DNA from: Cudoniella acicularis
Taxonomy: Eukaryota; Ascomycota; Leotiomycetes; Helotiales; Helotiaceae
Reading direction: 5' to 3'
Length of the DNA: 64,000 bases
Assembly: GCA_013054445.1 (NCBI GenBank)
Contig: JAAMPI010000109.1
Span: 1-64,000, forward strand
Shown here: piece by piece, positions 48,067 to 59,718 of the stretch
Layout of the letters: each line of letters starts with the position of its first letter
How positions within the stretch are numbered: the first letter of the stretch is position 1
Program-made: the position numbers and the translations under genes
The notes under the pieces: generated by a model
Database searches by the model: none
What the model saw: the letters and a program-made list of their open reading frames with translations, nothing else
Told to the model about the DNA's origin: nothing

Positions 48067-50216
48067 TCAAGTGCCATCACCAGTCCAATCACTGCTCCAT
48101 ATAAATGTATTACATCGCCACTGGGTGTTTTTTTCCTTCTGGCCCGAAGGCCCTAGGGGTCGCGGACACATGTAGAAAGATCTACCACAGTTGACTCCCG
48201 GCTTCTTTGTGAGCATACTGACGCATGGCTCATTGTGTTCGCATCTAGGAACTACACGTTTCCCCAAAAGCTTCGACCATGATTCCTTGGCGGCAATGGG
48301 ATCAACAACGCTTTTCTGATCAGCAGGATTGAACTTCTTGCTTGGTGTTGAATTCTCCTGGTTCTTCGCAGCGGATTCAGGGAGCAAAGATTCTGGGACA
48401 GCAAACTCCGATGAAGTTTCGACAGGTGTTGCATTGTCCGAAGGTTGATATGCCTCAGATAATGACGACGCTTCACTTCCTCCTTGATCATTTGTTTGGG
48501 GGGTTTTAGGTTTGAAGAAGCCCATTAGGCTACTTTGCCCCTTTCCCTGCTGAGTCTTGCCATTCGTCGCCGACTTCGTTGAGTTCCCAGATTTGCCACG
48601 CTTTTGAGGTCGGCCTGTGCCGTTCATCTCCATTGGCCGTTTCGACTTAACAGGGCTATTAAAAGAAGATGCTTGCGACTCGCTCTTTGTTGTATATGCT
48701 GCTGCTTCAGATACCTCAGTAGCTTGAGAATGCTCGCAAGAGAGCTCTGTTCCTTGTACAGCCCAGTCTCTGGCAGAAGTTTGCTTTCTTTTTCTTGTCC
48801 TTGCGAATCAATGTCTGACATCGACAACGAGCCCTCTTTGGTGGATAATGACGGCTTCTTGGTAAACATATCGCGGATGCTTCGTCGCCGATCAAATTCT
48901 GGAATAAGTTTCGCTGACATCGGCAGAAGATCTTTGATAGACCACTCTCGTTTCTTGATTCCTCCTTGGAACATGCCATTGCTCATCAAGTCTTTTATGT
49001 AAACCTCATGACCATTTACTTCCACCTTGTCCTTGAATACGGCATACACTGGACAGTGATCAGAGCCCATTAGACCTTCTTGAATGTTTGATTCGGAAAA
49101 CCAATCATGCATATCCACGCTGCAAAGAATGTAGTCAATTCGAGAGCCAAAGTTTCCCGGTCGAGCATTGATCTTTTGTTCCCAGCATGTGAACATGCCT
49201 TGGCGCTTTGGGTGAAAGGATCTGCAAATATCCCACATGACTGCCCGTTCCCTCCCTTCGTCTCTTTCGCCAATAACTTTCCCATCAACAACGAGCTGGT
49301 TGAGCATACGTCTCGCTGGGGTGGATAGATATTGCTCGGATGTTATGCCTTGTCTCCTCAGCTGCTCTTCTGCTTTGGCTGTATCCAGTTCATCTCGGAT
49401 GATGTTCAAGTCCCCAGTCAAGAAAACTCTTTTACCCTGTGCTATGAGATTGCGGACCCGGGCGTCCAAGGCAGTGAGAAAGCCAATTCGGAATTCGTCT
49501 CGAGTCTCGTCACGATTTGCTGGGCAATAGGTCCCGATGAGTACAAAAGCAGGAAACTCGAGGACTACACAACGACCTTCTGAATCAAGAGTGGCGGCAT
49601 CAAGAGCGCAATCGCAAAGCTGGCTGCCAAGAGGATATCCGCCAATCTGCTGATCTTGAGGGAGATCACGAAAGCTTGTTGTGGAGTTGGGAGGGGTCAA
49701 GATCCCAGTGATGCCTTCCTCAGCTCGGATTGGGGCACAAACGGCATTTCGAGTATAGATGGCAACTCCAGAATAACCTTCAAGGTGGAATGAGTCAATA
49801 ATTCTAGGTATTGTTGAGAATCACTTGCCTTTCTTGTGCTTTGGTAGACTGAAATACACATCCCATCCGGGAACAAGAACCATATCATCTTGAAGGTCTT
49901 TACGCTGAATCTTGGTTTCTTGCATGACCACGATATCGGCTTCCAGGATCTCGAACATGGCCTGCAGACCAGTTAGCATGACCATTTGATGAAGCAATAC
50001 AAGTCCTCAACATGCAGCAAAAGTCCTTTCTTGACGCCATGGTTGATAGCCAAACGGATTTCTTTCTCGGATCAGTACGAAAGCTATACAGGCTTCAAAA
50101 GAGGCCCAACAAACCTGATCCCATTCACTGGCACAAGTTAGTCTCTATTCATCAAAGCTAGTGCATGCAGACTCGCCGTTCCATGTCGTGATTCGAAGAC
50201 CTCGTCGTTCCTCCAT
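48067..50216 (-). CDS. apn2: AP endonuclease 2 (DNA lyase) APN2
   Basis: Six exons (50216-50177, 50127-50115, 50061-50016, 49961-49829, 49777-48715, 48655-48067) give 627 residues. It repairs abasic sites and 3' blocks in the nucleus. The exonuclease-endonuclease-phosphatase core shows LRITTWNVNGIRNPFGYQPW, the metal-binding Glu of VVMQETK, FLTGDLNIIRDELD, RIDYILCS and the catalytic GSDHCPVYA. A PCNA-binding motif QSSLMGFF (QxxLxxFF) and a C-terminal GRF zinc finger (CEHNEPC...FYMCPRP...RCNTFIW) follow, as in other Apn2 proteins. Three of five introns appear to start with GC, and exon 2 is 13 nt; both are forced by conserved residues. Conserved right flank of MAT; starts 287 bp from COX13 on the other strand. 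Confidence 0.93.
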
Positions 50217-50503
50217 TCTTTACTTAGGATCGGTTTCTGACCGATATTTGAAATTAAAAGGCATCCCCCTCTTCACTCCTCATGCAACAAATTCAACTAG
50301 AACAAGATTCAGTAAGACATCAAGTCACGTCGCTCAAGAGAAGCGCGTTTCCGTTGTCGCGAAAATGACCCGTCGTCACCATTAAACACGTGACTCGCCA
50401 AATCCCGGTAGTCGCTTCCTGAGCTCTCCGGAAATCAGCAAACAACGTACGACACCCAAACCTTCAATTGAGCACAACGATCAATTGAACCACCAACGAC
50501 GCC

Positions 50504-51189
50504 ATGTTCCCCCAACGCACGATGCTTCGAAATTCCCAGCGCTTTGCTGCTAAGCTGCGCTCACCAGCTGTGCGCCAGCCTGCCCAACGACGATTCGCGA
50601 GCGCTGAGAGCTCTGGATTCCACGGTGCCGAGGATAATGCTTTCAACCGGGAGAGAAAGGCCGTGAAGGACCATGCGGCTGCTACAAGTGGTGCGTAGCA
50701 AGAGGAGAGCTGTCCGAAGGTGAAGCTAACGATTGGCAGATCTCTGGCGCAAGCTTTCCATCTAGTAAGAGTTCCTTGGTGGAGGGGTGATGGGTTTGAG
50801 GGAAAATGGTACGACACCATGAAGGGGAGCTGACATGAACAGCGCGACCATTCCTGCCTTACTGATTGCTGGCGCCAATGCATACAGACTTTGGAACGAG
50901 CATTGGGAGCATTGGGAACACCTGGAGCCTTTGGAGGAAAGACCTGAGTACCCATACCAAAACTTGAGAATCAGGAACTTCTTCTGGGGAGATGGAGACA
51001 AGGTGAGTCTTCCCCAATCCCTTTGAAATTGAAAGGGGCCTGACTTTTGAATACAGACTCTGTTGTAAGTACTACGAACAAAGATCAACCCACGAAGACT
51101 GGAATGGGGCATGGCCTGAAGAAGGCACATGAGCTGAACTGACTTTGAATAGCTGGAACGATAAGGTCAACTACCACAAGAAGCAATAG
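50504..51189 (+). CDS. cox13: Cytochrome c oxidase subunit VIa (COX13)
   Basis: Five exons (50504-50690, 50740-50764, 50843-51002, 51057-51064, 51153-51189) give 138 residues. It is a small inner-membrane subunit of respiratory complex IV. An Arg-rich mitochondrial presequence (MLRNSQRFAAKLRSP...RRFASAE) leads to LWRKLSIYATIPALLIAGA, the single membrane span, then HWEHWEHLEPLEERPEYPYQ and the family end FFWGDGDKTLFWNDKVNYH. Exon 4 is only 8 nt (51057-51064) and is needed to code TLF. COX13 between APN2 and APC5 is standard at ascomycete MAT loci. Confidence 0.93.
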
Positions 51190-51725
51190 AGGTCGGGAGT
51201 GACTTCAGACCTCGGGCTCTAGTTGTCGCGAAGTAACGAGCAAAGGGAGGAAGTATGTGGCTGATAGAGGTGGGGTTGCTTGAGCCGGTAGACTGGTTGT
51301 ACATTTCTCTTTGAGTCCTAGCAATATCAGAAGTTGAAAACCCCATATATCCACACAACCCTTGATCTTCGTGTTCATACTATTATCTCCAATTTATATC
51401 TCAGGTCGGAGATGGGTTTTTAATTCGTGGTCGACTCCATATATCATAGGATCATATCATCTCTCATGGCAACAATTTTTGTGGTGCGATGATCTGTTAG
51501 CTGCCCCGAGCTGCACAGGAGAGAGTGGCCAAACGAAAAACTGTTGTTGGAGACAGGGTACGCAGAAAGATTTTGGGATGCTGATTCCAGCATACATGAA
51601 ACCTCAATCAGTAAGGACACAAGTTACTTTAAGTTCAAGACACACCAACACCTTGGAACAAAAAATTCTACAACGGAGAAGATTTAAGTCATAGTTCCAA
51701 AGTTTATTTATGGGTATCATCAAAT
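51190..51725. other. Intergenic between COX13 and APC5
   Basis: Convergent 3' ends. The open frame at 51362-51694 shows no recognisable motif. Confidence 0.45.
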
Positions 51726-54156
51726 CTAAGCCTCTTCCAACACCGCCTCCTTTTTCAAGTCCAAGTAAGCACTTGCATAATCATTTGCCAAGACCTTTTC
51801 ACCCATCACTCTCATGATGGTGGCCTTTTTGGCCATCATTTCACATTGACCCTTAATATCCTCGATCGCAGAATACTCGCTGAATGACCTGTCGATATAT
51901 TCCAGACACTTGGTCAAATTCTCTTTCCGCTTCAGGCTTCCACTCTCGGCCTGACCTGCTAAGCCCATGTGCGAATCGACGAGGAAGGAATAGAGTTGTG
52001 CGTTTGTTGAGCAGTTCTCACACTCTAAGGCCCGAGGTATAACAGATACTAATATTTGTGACGCGGCCTGGAACTCGGAGAGCGAGTTTAGGATGTTCGC
52101 GATGGCGCCCGTGGCGATCCATAGCGCTGGGATTAGCCTGGCTCGCCATGCTATACTCGTAGCTCGAACTGCTACTGAGAAGCCCTTCTGAGGACGACCG
52201 GATTTCTGTTGCAGCATCGCCTTCATAGTAAGCAGCTTAACTCTCAAGTTGATATCATCGCCCTCGGCCTGCATTTGCGAAGCTAGCTGTTCGACTTTAG
52301 CCAACGCTTTGCCGTAGTCAGTTCTTCTTATCAGATAATCAATATGAAGGCTGTTTATTTCGAATGAGAGTTCCGGGTCGGTGTCAATGCCGTTGGACTG
52401 CAGGAGTTGTGAAAGGAGTTGATCTGCTCCATTCAAATTATTCTTGTGAAGATCCCATTTCAATCGAAGAATACCACGGTACTTCAACCAGTACTGGTTG
52501 GCTTTCCATGACCGCAAAGAGTTCTCATCCAAGTTATCCACCCACTTCATAGCCTCTTCATATCGTCCCTTTTCTGCTAGGAGATGTGCGATGCGGCATG
52601 TAAATCGTAAGGCATCGTCGAAAAGCGCAAAGCGTGCGTAGCAGCTTAAGAATATTTCGCAATACTCTCTCGACAAATGTGCCACTCCTAAGCGTCCCCA
52701 TATTGATGAGCACATGGCCATCTGTGGCCCCATCATGCTCTTCATGTTTTTGTCCACAATGAGTTGTGAACTCTTCAGAATATTTTCGAAAACCGTTGCA
52801 ATACTCTCTCCGCTAGACATGCCCAGCTTTGCCTCGCTTAAAAGAGAAGAACTCAAAAGGGTCCACATCCCAGTCTCTTTGGCCTTCACACGCAAAAAAG
52901 CAAGGCTTTCTCTTTCAACCCCAAGCATGCTGGTTGATTCGGACCCAGGGATAAGCTTGGGGTGTGCTTTGCCAAAGTGGTATAGCCAGTTTAGAGCAAA
53001 ATTCAAACAGGGCATGTCTTTATTTTCTCGGGCAGTGGAAACAGTTTCCAACATCGCAGCAACAGCTTCGTCAAAACATCCAAAATCTGCTTGAAGCACT
53101 GCAAGATTCATCAGAGCGTACTGGTAGAAAAGACGATCTCTGTTGTTCATAGTATAGTCGAAGTATCGATGAAGACTGTCAAACGACGTGGGATAGTCGC
53201 CGGCCCTCCAAGCATCAAGAAAGCTGCTATAGTGTTAGCCAATAATGGCAAAGAGACAGGCCACACTTACTTCAAGTAATGGGATAAGCTGGGGACCATA
53301 ATGCTTTCTTCCATAACTGCCTTGAACTTGTCTTTAACCTCGAATGGTATCCTGTTGCCGAATTCTAAGTATTTTAGTAAATGACTTTGAAGCAGAACTT
53401 CTTGGGGGACTCACTCTGCATCTGCTCAACCTGGAATTCCAACAACTTTTCCACGTCATCTGTGCTGACACACCCTTCTTCTGGCCCCCTAGGGTCGTCC
53501 ATACCATAAGCCACTAGTTCCAGCATCTCTGTTGCGTCTGGGCCCCAATCTTCCTCTCCCTCCTCCAAAGCCTTGTCCCCAGCCCATCTTCCCAACGCAC
53601 CGTTCCGTCTCGAGTAGTAGGTATTTGTTGACTGTCGCCACTTTGCGAAAGCTATCCACAATGCAAGGGCGTCACAGAATCTTAAACGCTCGAATTCAAC
53701 TTTGGCTCTGCGGACAAAGCTTCCAAAGGGGGACGTTCTGGAGAGGAGAACCATATCTGGAGAAGGGGGAGGGATTCCGAGTTCGCCATCCTTCTTGATG
53801 TCATCGGGCGTCTTAGCTAGCAGATTTGTTCGATTCGCAAAGAATTCGTGCAAAGCGTTTAGACTATCTATGCCCCATAGCTTCTTAAGGAACTGGTCCC
53901 ACAAGGTTCGGCCGGGGAAGCCAGAGGCTGCTGGATGCGCGGCAAGGAGAGTTTCGAAGGCATTAAGGTCGAGAAGGAATGGCAGATCTTCTAATGATTT
54001 GGAGCTTCGCGCCTGCGTCTTTACGGTAGAAGGTATGAGTTGGTTAAGTATGAACGACAAGATTGGGATTGTGGACGAAGTCGGGACAACAGATTCGGTA
54101 TAGAGCTCGACAAGAGCCAGAAGGCCAATTTTCGAGGGGGTTAGGAAGCGCGTCAT
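51726..54156 (-). CDS. apc5: Anaphase-promoting complex subunit 5 (APC5)
   Basis: Three exons (54156-53415, 53364-53271, 53226-51726) give 778 residues. APC5 is a TPR-type scaffold of the nuclear ubiquitin ligase that drives anaphase and mitotic exit. The N-terminus MTRFLTPSKIGLLALVELY and the region HRYFDYTMNNRDRLFYQYAL, NLAVLQADFGCFDEAVAAML are characteristic; the rest is helical repeats (SREYCEIFLSCYARFALFDD; LFRWE-like hydrophobic spacing). Introns are 50 and 44 bp, GT/AG, in phase. It is the last member of the conserved MAT right flank in this window. Confidence 0.9.
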
Positions 54157-55426
54157 GGCGGCGGATTAAAGAGCTGTTTTGGAAGGTAAAATCGGATCTC
54201 CATCTCCGTACTCAGATCAAACCGTGATGTTGTTGCGATTTGTCGCTTCAAGAAGTTTGTTGACGCGCTGACGCGAATTGCTCTTTCTTCCTGTGGCGGA
54301 ACTGCCCCGCATCCACCCCTGTCTTTCCCAACTTTCACTTCATGGCTTTCTTCTCCAGAATCAAAAACAATCACATCATGAAAACGTGTCAGGTGAGAGA
54401 TTTTTGCCCCAAAACTGAGGACAAGACCCTGAAGGCTCCATTTCTTGAAAAAGAGTAGATTCAGGCCTCGAAATAGTTGCAGGAGCTCCAGCGAGTGATT
54501 CAAAGACTGAAGCAACTTCCTCTTTTATTTCATAATCGTATAAATTCATACTCTGCAATAATAGAACTGTAACTATTGAGACTTTCTCAAACAGGTTCTA
54601 GATTCCTCTTTTGCAAAGTTCTTCGTTTCCCCTTAGCTTTTCTCCCTACCCTCTGCCGAATGGCAAAGATTTCTGCTCTAACATCTATGCGTCAGAACAC
54701 ACTAGAAAATCCAAACTTCCTTTGCACATCCTGAATACCTATCAAATGAACTACTTTTACAGAGTTTTGCCATTACCTCAAATAAGTCTTTTTATTCAGA
54801 ACGTGGTTCACACTGCTATACGTTTCACGAACTTACAAGACCAAAGGAGAGTGAGTATTGTACTCGCTGCCTGCTTGCTCATGTATATTGATTATACGCT
54901 TTCCCATGCCTTCAATCCCTTTCAAGACCGGCGGCTCCGAGATATCACCCTTTCCCGAAAACAACAAAAGACACCAGTCCAGATTCCTAAGCTCACCATA
55001 TGCCTCGAAACAATCAAAGTCTTCTCCGATTGCTTCTGTCGCTACCGACACATCACGGTCTGTAGGTCCCACATCGAACACCGCAAATTAAAAATCGACG
55101 CAAACCCGTGCCCGAAGCTCAGAGGAAGTATTCGAACCGTAGATGGAGGTTGTGAGGAGAGTCCTTGTCTTCAGAAGAAGAGGGTTGGTTACAAGTTTGA
55201 GTCAAAGAAATACGAGACCAGCAACGACAGTGGTAAGGCTTCCGCTTTGGAGGTCTTGAATCCCATGAGATAGGAGCGCGGAGAACTACTGATGAGATTT
55301 GGAGGGGATGATGGCGATCTGGACTTGGGATGGCAGGCGCTGTTTGAGCTACCTTTATGAATCCTTACAGTAGGGTAGCTTTCCATCAATATGAAGTTTT
55401 TACATTTGATTTCACATATATTACAC
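54157..55426. other. Region with unresolved overlapping ORFs
   Basis: A 220-codon plus frame (54611-55273, first ATG at 54748) overlaps minus frames at 55081-54833 and 55479-55189. Some, such as TDRDVSVATEAIGEDFDCFE on the minus strand, look protein-like, but I could not join them into a convincing gene. Another minus frame at 54558-54376 begins MQSMNLYDYEIKEEVASVFE just upstream of APC5. A small intron-containing gene on the minus strand is possible. Confidence 0.35.
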
Positions 55427-56315
55427 TCAGCACGGGTCCTTTGTGGCCTTGTCCTCTCCCCACTTAATCTTCTGCCCATGCTTGCTCTTCAACTGCCCCT
55501 CTTCCACCCTGTCATCCTCCTTCAAAAACTCATCAGTCAACCTATTCGTCGCCCAAATACGCTCGATACTCAGATCAAATTTTCCCGGAATCCTATCAAT
55601 CAGCCCAATACCCACCGTCCGCACCTTCTGTTTCAACATCTCCCTCTGCGGCTCAACCACAATTCCATGATTCGTCCTTACAAACTCGGACCATTTTATA
55701 AGCACTGTTTCCCATTCGCCAGGCCGTCGAGCATATAATCGATGCTGATGTATATCTGTAGGCACAATTGATTCCGTCTGCAGGTTCACAAAATATTTCC
55801 TCCCATCACTCTTTATCCGCAAGGCCAGAAACGCGTACTGATCCATATTCCACAAGCTCTTCCCAAAGATCGTGGGCGGCCGATCGTATGTTCGCCACGC
55901 CGCGAAGCCTGTTCTTTGGACTTGTGGATTGTTGGCTGGGAGTTCAATGGAGATGTTGCCGTGGAATCTGGCGTGGGCATTCTTGTTTTTCCTTGGGCTT
56001 GGGTTGGTAGAGGTTGAAGGAGGGATCCAGTCAAGGTTCGAGGTGGAGAATCCGCCGATATCGCGATCGGACATTACTTTGCATGCTTTGATGGATTCGG
56101 GGTCGCTGAAGGTGTGGAGGGGAAAGGGCTTGGTCGCGCGTTTGACACCTTCGCCGGTTAGAGCTATGAAGCTGTTAGTACATTTGTTGACGGGGGTGGA
56201 ATTGAAGCTCGCAGAGGGGAATGGAGCGTTGGATTTTACCGAAAATGGAGAGTCTCTTGAATTCATCGAGACTCCGGCCTACGAAGCCTTTGCACAGTTG
56301 AGGAGTGGCCCTCAT
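55427..56315 (-). CDS. CIA30/NDUFAF1-like complex I assembly protein
   Basis: Two exons (56315-56240, 56163-55427; 76-bp intron) give 270 residues. CIA30-family proteins assist assembly of mitochondrial NADH:ubiquinone oxidoreductase; a related paralogue group has other roles. Recognised by CKVMSDRDIGGFSTSNLDWI, ARFHGNISIELP, RTGFAAWRTYDRPPTIFGKS and NLQTESIVPTDIHQHRLYAR, then GEWETVLIKWSEFVRTNHG. The start MRATPQLCKGFVGRSLDEF matches the family; the longer frame through the intron was rejected. No clear mitochondrial presequence is visible. Confidence 0.88.
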
Positions 56316-56456
56316 CGTGGCCTCAATTGGGTTCCGCACTTAGAGATGCAGATGTTTGTGCAGGAGATTCGGGGTGCATCTTCATCAACGCTTAGGCTGC
56401 AGTGAGATCATAGCGTTCGGCACGAGCCGAATGTCTACCCTAACCAGTGTGGGAAA

Positions 56457-57140
56457 AGATTAATCATATTAATCAATTATTAATCTAATCTAATCAATGA
56501 ATCATGATCAGATTTTGATTAGTGGCCTCTGAATATGGCTTGGTTAGATTAGAATAATTAATCAATTAAATTTGATTAATTTGATTAATAGCTTAGTCAG
56601 CAATGCTTTTCACAGAAATACTTATTATATTTAAATCTTATTAAACAACCACTAATTATTTATAAAATATATAAGATATATTAATAGATATAGACTCTAA
56701 ATATGTACTTATTCCTTTGGTTTAATAAAAAAGACATTATCCTCTTCTAAAAGACTCTCTTTTTCCTTAACCTCTTCGTTATATTCCTTGCTAATAAAGA
56801 TCCCCTAACTCCTAAGACGTATAATCTTCTCAAAAGTCTCTTTACTAAGTCTATTTCTTATTTTAGAAATAATAAGAGACCTTTGAGAAAAGAATTTCTT
56901 ACTACTAGCTAAAGAAGCAGGGATACCTAAATACTTCCTAGTTATTAAAGCTAGAACAGGGTATTTAGATTAATTAATCTTCTAGTAATCAAGAGGCTTA
57001 ACCTATATGTAAATTAGTATACAAATATAAAAAAATCAATAAGAAATAGTTATAGATAATATAGAATAATAAAGTGTTTATATATCTTTTTATCTATTCT
57101 TTTTTCTTTTAAATAGCTCGATAATTTATTAGTAATAATA
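56457..57140 (-). mobile_element. RIP-degraded hAT transposon remnant
   Basis: An AT-rich island. Read on the minus strand between about 57000 and 56709 it still codes for the hAT dimerisation domain: PLDY-stop-KIN-stop-SKYPVLAL, then GIPASLASSKKFFSQRS, ISKIRNRLSKETFEKI and IRLRS-stop. In intact hAT transposases the first and third stops are usually Trp (DYW, LRSW), so TGG has become TAG, as RIP produces. Short ATTAATTTGATTAAT-type repeats at 56457-56600 resemble subterminal repeats. The 5' part of the transposase was not identified. Confidence 0.75.
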
Positions 57141-58372
57141 CTAAGCTAGCAGCATGCTACCTTTCACCAAATCTATACCCTTAATCACCGTCTCCATACT
57201 ACCTTTTAGTAAGCACAAAGGATGGTGGCGCAACTTGCCCTCGTCCACCAACTTTTGCGCAAGACCAAATAATTTTGCACCAAACCTTCCAACCTCATCA
57301 CTGGGTGGCCGTCCATATGGCTCAGGTTAGGTTGACCCCTCGCCGAAAATAATCGGACCAAGGACCCAATCGGCGCTAATGTTCTTTCTCGTAGCAGCGT
57401 AGGTAGCGAACGGGTCTAGAGACACATATTTGCCCCCAGCACGTCCAATGACGTTGAAGCATGCCTGAGTCGACTCTGCCGTGGTGATGCAGTCGATGAC
57501 GTATCTCAGGTTATTCTTGGTATAGGCAAGCTAGAGGTTTGCACTCCGGGTCAGCATTGTTGAAGAGAACGTGCTTGAAGTTAGGAATCCATGGAAACAC
57601 TCACAATTTTAGCCGCACAATCTTGGTCACGGTAGTCAAAGAAGTCTTCGGCTCCGTACGACTTGACTAGTTGGCCGTTCTTTGGCGAGTAAACAGCAAT
57701 GGGTACCATGTTGGCTCTATCTTTCGTTTAGTTTCTTGGGTTGAGAACGCTCAGATACCGTTTAGTTGTGGCACAAAAGAGAGCATGATAGAAGTTAGAA
57801 GTCTTACAGTCGCAGTAACTGGATTATAATGGTTCCTGTCGCGGTGCTGCCCCATAGACAAGTACTCGCGTTGGCTTTTCGAGGGGAGCGTCTGGTAATG
57901 GGAGACCCAAAACCCTGATCGCAAGACCAGCAGTGCTGATTCCGGCTCCAAACGACGCCCCCTCTTCTGTTTTCATGGTGGGTGGGATCTTGAGCCAGAC
58001 ACGTCCAGCAGACACATTGTACTGGCTAAAGGCCCCGCGGTCCGGGGTGTCTGCCTTCATTGCGTGCTGGGCTCCACAGATACGGTCTCCGACTTCTACA
58101 TCTTTGACCTCGGATCCCACAGCGACGACTCTCCCCGCGTAGTCTGTACCGAGAATTCCCATAGGCGTCACAAAGGGGCCGCGCATCTTTGTGTCGCTAG
58201 GGTTGATGGCTACAGCATCTGTGTGAGCCACAAACTGGCTGGGTCCCATGGCCGGCATTGGGGCATCGCTGCTCACAAGAACATTGTCATGAGCATCTAT
58301 GATGACGGCTCGTTGGGTCCTAGGCGGAACAAAAGGTGCATCTTTGGTCGGCATCTTGATGTCTGCGAGCAT
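57141..58372 (-). pseudogene. Trans-enoyl reductase-like (LovC-type) MDR, disrupted
   Basis: Three exons (58372-57808, 57716-57605, 57530-57141). The family is the zinc-free medium-chain reductases that act in trans with fungal polyketide synthases, or their ADH-like relatives. Recognised by VAINPSDTKMRG, ILGTDYAGRVVAVG, GDRICGAQHAM and GAFSQYNVS, then STATGTIIIQLLRL and AVYSPKNGQLVKSYGAE. At a GGGG run near 57858 one base is missing, so VLVYG and GSTATGT are out of frame. Further on, GEGST is followed by TAA where the family has Trp (about 57328), and the last 20-25 residues are absent. With at least two lesions it is probably non-functional. Confidence 0.72.
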
Positions 58373-58713
58373 AACGAGAAAGATTGCAAAGTAATACTAA
58401 GCAACGGCTGACAGCAGACAATACTGAAGTATCCATGGTCTCTTTAGATGCCTCGATGCATAAAGGATTTGCTCCATGCAACTGAGAAATAAGTCTAAAC
58501 AACACAACATGGCTTCTTTGCGGGACAAGGCGGCATGTCCGTCCTCGGCGTTTTTCGGCGTTGTGTCAGAGTCGATCATGCCGCTGTGAGCGTAAAATAC
58601 ATGTCTACGTACTCTCGTTAAGCGTAGGGGTCCCTAAATGGACATAGAAATGTGAAGAGGTATGGCATGAATAAACTGGTCAGCTTGCTTCAACTCTCGC
58701 AAGCATCATCCTC
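58373..58713. other. Divergent intergenic region
   Basis: Lies between the reductase (leftward) and the FSH hydrolase (rightward), so it would be a shared promoter region. No other feature seen. Confidence 0.4.
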
Positions 58714-59424
58714 ATGACATTCAACATCACCGGCACTGGCACCAGGCCATCCCTGGCCCTGCTTTGCTTCCACGGCACGGGGTCCTCAGCAGCCATATTC
58801 CGCATTCAACTTTCCAAACTTCGACTCGCACTCAAAAATCACTTCGAATTCATCTTCGTGGATGCCCCAATCGAATGTGGCCCCGGACCAGGTGTGCTCC
58901 CCCTTTTCGCCCGGGCAGGTCCCTTCTACAGCTGGTTCGGCATCGACAACCCTACCATCGAGAGCGCACTACCGGGCATCTACCAAAGACTGTCTGAGGC
59001 CGTGCAGGACTGGGAGGCCAGCAAGACTCATCCCGAATCGCGCATTGTCGGCTTGCTGTCCTTCTCTGAAGGCACCCTGGTCTCGTCACTTCTTCTCTGG
59101 TAGCAGCAGCTGGACCTGGTGCCGTGGCTGCCTCGGATGAACTTTGCCGTGCTCATATACTGCTACTTCGCCCCCGAAGCCACGTCTCTGATGCGTGCCG
59201 AGGCCGAGATCCACGGGAAGGAAAGTGCATCTATCAACGTTCCAACGTTACACTTACACGGCCGTCGGGATTTCTGTTTGTCTCGCGCCCGAAAGCTAGT
59301 ACAGGATCATTATGAAGCACCGTACGCAGATGTCATGGAGTTTGAAGGGGGTCACCACTGTCCAGGGAAAAGAGACGAGCATGGCGAGATGAAGAGGCGT
59401 ATACTGAGACTTGCTCAATTTTAG
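58714..59424 (+). pseudogene. FSH serine hydrolase (LovG-like) with nonsense codon
   Basis: A 237-codon frame with one in-frame TAG at 59101-59103. The fold matches fungal FSH1/LovG hydrolases, which in polyketide clusters release the product from the synthase. Seen are LALLCFHGTGSSAAIF, FIFVDAPIECGPGPGV, the nucleophile region LLSFSEGTLVSSLLLW, the acid in LHGRRD and the histidine in EGGHHCPGKRD. The stop falls just after the nucleophile helix; relatives have Arg-Gln there, so CGG-CAG to TGG-TAG (two C-to-T changes) would explain both odd codons. The same frame continues cleanly to 59424, so the lesion may be young. It could be a sequence error, but that is less likely than for an indel. Confidence 0.72.
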
Positions 59425-59718
59425 AACTTTATTGTTTCCATTTTCTTTTTTTTAGTTCGTTCCATTTCGGTGTATGGTATGCATTACATCAATTTCAGTC
59501 AATATTAAAAACAATGATTAGGTCAAGTCTTGGGCCTTAAATGCCAAAAACTAATATCATAGATCCATATCGTACCAAGAACTATGTAGCAGCTACTTAA
59601 TGTAATATCATCCTATCTTACAGGGTCAGGGTCCAATCTTCACACACACCATACTCTTAATTTCAACTCCGAACCACATTGGACGGAGTCCATAGCTTAA
59701 TATTTCCCGAATTTTTCC

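Noticed and set aside
49829..49961. Apparent frameshift in APN2 at VPGWDVYF
   Set aside because: On recounting, the exon is 133 nt and reads GTT CCC GGA TGG GAT in frame; there is no lesion.
54611..55273. 220-codon plus-strand open frame
   Set aside because: It starts without ATG, overlaps protein-like frames on the other strand and shows no family motif; reported only as unresolved.
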